Assembly (NCBI GenBank): GCA_025361325.1
Contig: JANYAL010000411.1
Coordinates: forward strand, 1-6,646
DNA: 6,646 nt
From: Bacteroidota bacterium
Lineage (GTDB): Bacteria > Bacteroidota > Bacteroidia > Chitinophagales > Chitinophagaceae
Direction: 5' to 3'
The number at the start of each line of letters is the position of its first letter. Position 1 is the first letter of the stretch. Positions 5,576 through 6,646 of the stretch are shown here, piece after piece. A program made the position numbers and the translations under genes. Under the pieces are notes generated by a model. The model did not search any database, had not been told where the DNA came from, and was given only the letters and a program-made list of their open reading frames with translations.

Positions 5576-5584
5576 CCTGATAGC

Positions 5585-6646
5585 TTAAAAAACTATTTCC
5601 CCGTTGATCATCACCTTATCAATCAAATCAGTTCCAAAAGAATAAGGCCAATAGGCCAGTGAGGGTATTGGCTTTGTAAAGACCAGGTTCGCTTTTTTAC
5701 CAACTGTTATACTACCCAGTTCCTTTTCCAGACCCATGGCATATGCCCCGTTGAGGGTGGCGGCATTGATGGCTTCTTCGGGCAGCATCTTCATTTGTAT
5801 GCAACTGAGGGCTACTACAAAATTCATGTTGCCGCTGGGCGATGAGCCGGGATTGTAGTCGGATGCCAATGCAATGGCACAGTTATTCTCTATCAACTTA
5901 CGCGCCGGCTGATACTGCATCCGCAGGAAAAAAGCGGCCGTGGGTAAGAGGGTTCCAATTACAGATGAATTACTTAACAGGCTGATCTCATGATCAGTCA
6001 TGGTCTCCAGGTGGTCTGCCGAAACTGCATACAATGCTATGGCGCTTTCAATTCCCCCGATACTGCTGAGCTGGTTCACATGCAGCTTGGGTTTCAGCCC
6101 GTAGCGGCTGCCGGCCCTGCAGATGGTCTCCATCTCTTCCGGGGAGAAAAAACCGGTTTCACAGAAGACATCAATATAGTCGGCCAGGTTTTCAGCGGCT
6201 ATGACAGGCATCATATCATTGATAATGCTATCGATGTACCCCTGGTGGTTCTCCTTATATTCCAACGGGTAGGTATGCGCAGCCAGGAATGTGGCTTTAA
6301 TGCTCAGCGGCGACCTTTCCTTCAGTTTCTTGATCACCCGTAGCATCTTCAGTTCCCCTTCTGCTGAAAGGCCATACCCGCTCTTTATTTCAACGGCACC
6401 TGTGCCCAGTTTGCTGATCTCCTCCAGTCTTTTCCAGGTGCTGCTGAACAGTTCGTCTTCGGAAGTTTCATTCAGCTTAGCAGCAGAACACAAGATGCCT
6501 CCTCCCCGGGCAGCGATCTCTGCATAGCTCAACCCATTGATCTTGTCTATGAATTCATCTTCCCTGCTGGCGGCGAATACGAGGTGTGTATGGCTGTCGC
6601 ACCAGGCGGGCAGGATGAATTGCCCGGTAGCGTCGATGATATGCCC
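5585..6646 (-). CDS. hutI: Imidazolonepropionase HutI (5' end outside window)
   Basis: HutI hydrolyses 4-imidazolone-5-propanoate to N-formimino-L-glutamate, the third step of histidine degradation; FtcD would use the product. The frame is open to the window edge, giving 353 residues of a family of about 410, so some 55-60 N-terminal residues are missing. A TTG at 6532 is an internal Leu codon, since homology continues upstream with ILPAWCDSHTHLVFAASRE. Expected metal ligands are visible in partial numbering: HTH (19 and 21), His189 in KLHVNQ and Asp263 in ALASDYNPG. The substrate-site His124 (AHTYPLEY) and His212 (ADHLE) are also present. It is an amidohydrolase-superfamily cytoplasmic enzyme. 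The C-terminus closes normally with KANLVF and VMINGEIVF before TAA. A terminator follows at once. HVNQ occurs where Bacillus HutI has HADE, as I recall it. Confidence 0.96.
   Translation of the reverse strand, partial: GHIIDATGQFILPAWCDSHTHLVFAASREDEFIDKINGLSYAEIAARGGGILCSAAKLNETSEDELFSSTWKRLEEISKLGTGAVEIKSGYGLSAEGELKMLRVIKKLKERSPLSIKATFLAAHTYPLEYKENHQGYIDSIINDMMPVIAAENLADYIDVFCETGFFSPEEMETICRAGSRYGLKPKLHVNQLSSIGGIESAIALYAVSADHLETMTDHEISLLSNSSVIGTLLPTAAFFLRMQYQPARKLIENNCAIALASDYNPGSSPSGNMNFVVALSCIQMKMLPEEAINAATLNGAYAMGLEKELGSITVGKKANLVFTKPIPSLAYWPYSFGTDLIDKVMINGEIVF

Larger units (their letters stand above)
3150..5584. other. AT-rich accessory block between hutI and ftcD
   Basis: Hand counts of individual 60-base rows give about 25-30% GC in most of this block, against roughly 43-58% in rows from hutI and ftcD. 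The antitoxin gene is an exception, rising to about 37-52%. The block has four small unrelated genes, all on the same strand as the flanking hut genes. I found no transposase, integrase or clear terminal repeats, so insertion is inferred only from composition, content and the separation of functionally paired genes. Confidence 0.5.

Noticed and set aside
3150..5584. An integron cassette array
   Set aside because: The genes are small and on one strand, but I could not find GTTRRRY core sites with matching attC arms after each gene, and no integrase is in the window.
5371..5584. A gene in the gap between hutI and the membrane-protein gene
   Set aside because: The stretch is very AT-rich with frequent stops. 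Only the hutI terminator and part of a possible promoter could be supported there.

Overview
The window looks like a chromosomal segment of a Bacteroidota bacterium, most likely in or near the Chitinophagaceae. The evidence is Bacteroidota-style HutI and FtcD sequences, exported proteins whose signal peptides end just before Gln (STAA-QQ, SSFG-Q), mostly absent Shine-Dalgarno sequences, and a TAnnTTTG-type -7 promoter element before ftcD. Placement below phylum is inference. All seven supported gene loci lie on the minus strand, so transcription runs from high to low coordinates.

Layout in the direction of transcription: hutI, truncated by the window edge (6646-5585), ends at a good hairpin-plus-T-run terminator (5575-5545). 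An AT-rich block follows (about 5584 to 3150) with a four-helix membrane protein (5328-4741), a HigA-type antitoxin (4592-4272), a secreted or periplasmic protein of unknown function (4187-3693) and a small membrane-anchored or exported protein (3588-3274). Next is a 346-base intergenic stretch with short repeats and a likely ftcD promoter. Then comes ftcD (2927-1275), and last an exported lactonase-family seven-bladed propeller protein (1190-69).

hutI and ftcD encode consecutive steps of histidine degradation: imidazolonepropionate to formiminoglutamate, then formimino transfer to tetrahydrofolate and cyclodeamination. They are often neighbours, but here about 2.6 kb of mostly low-GC accessory-type genes separates them. 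ftcD also carries an in-frame TAA at codon 157, inside its transferase domain, with intact homologous sequence in the same frame on both sides. As written, the bifunctional enzyme would not be made whole.

The most notable points are the apparent ftcD nonsense lesion and the AT-rich block splitting the two hut genes. I see no CRISPR array, transposase, integrase, tRNA or rRNA, and nothing that amounts to a convincing new defence or mobile system. The small unknown genes in the AT-rich block are the only places where something undescribed could sit.
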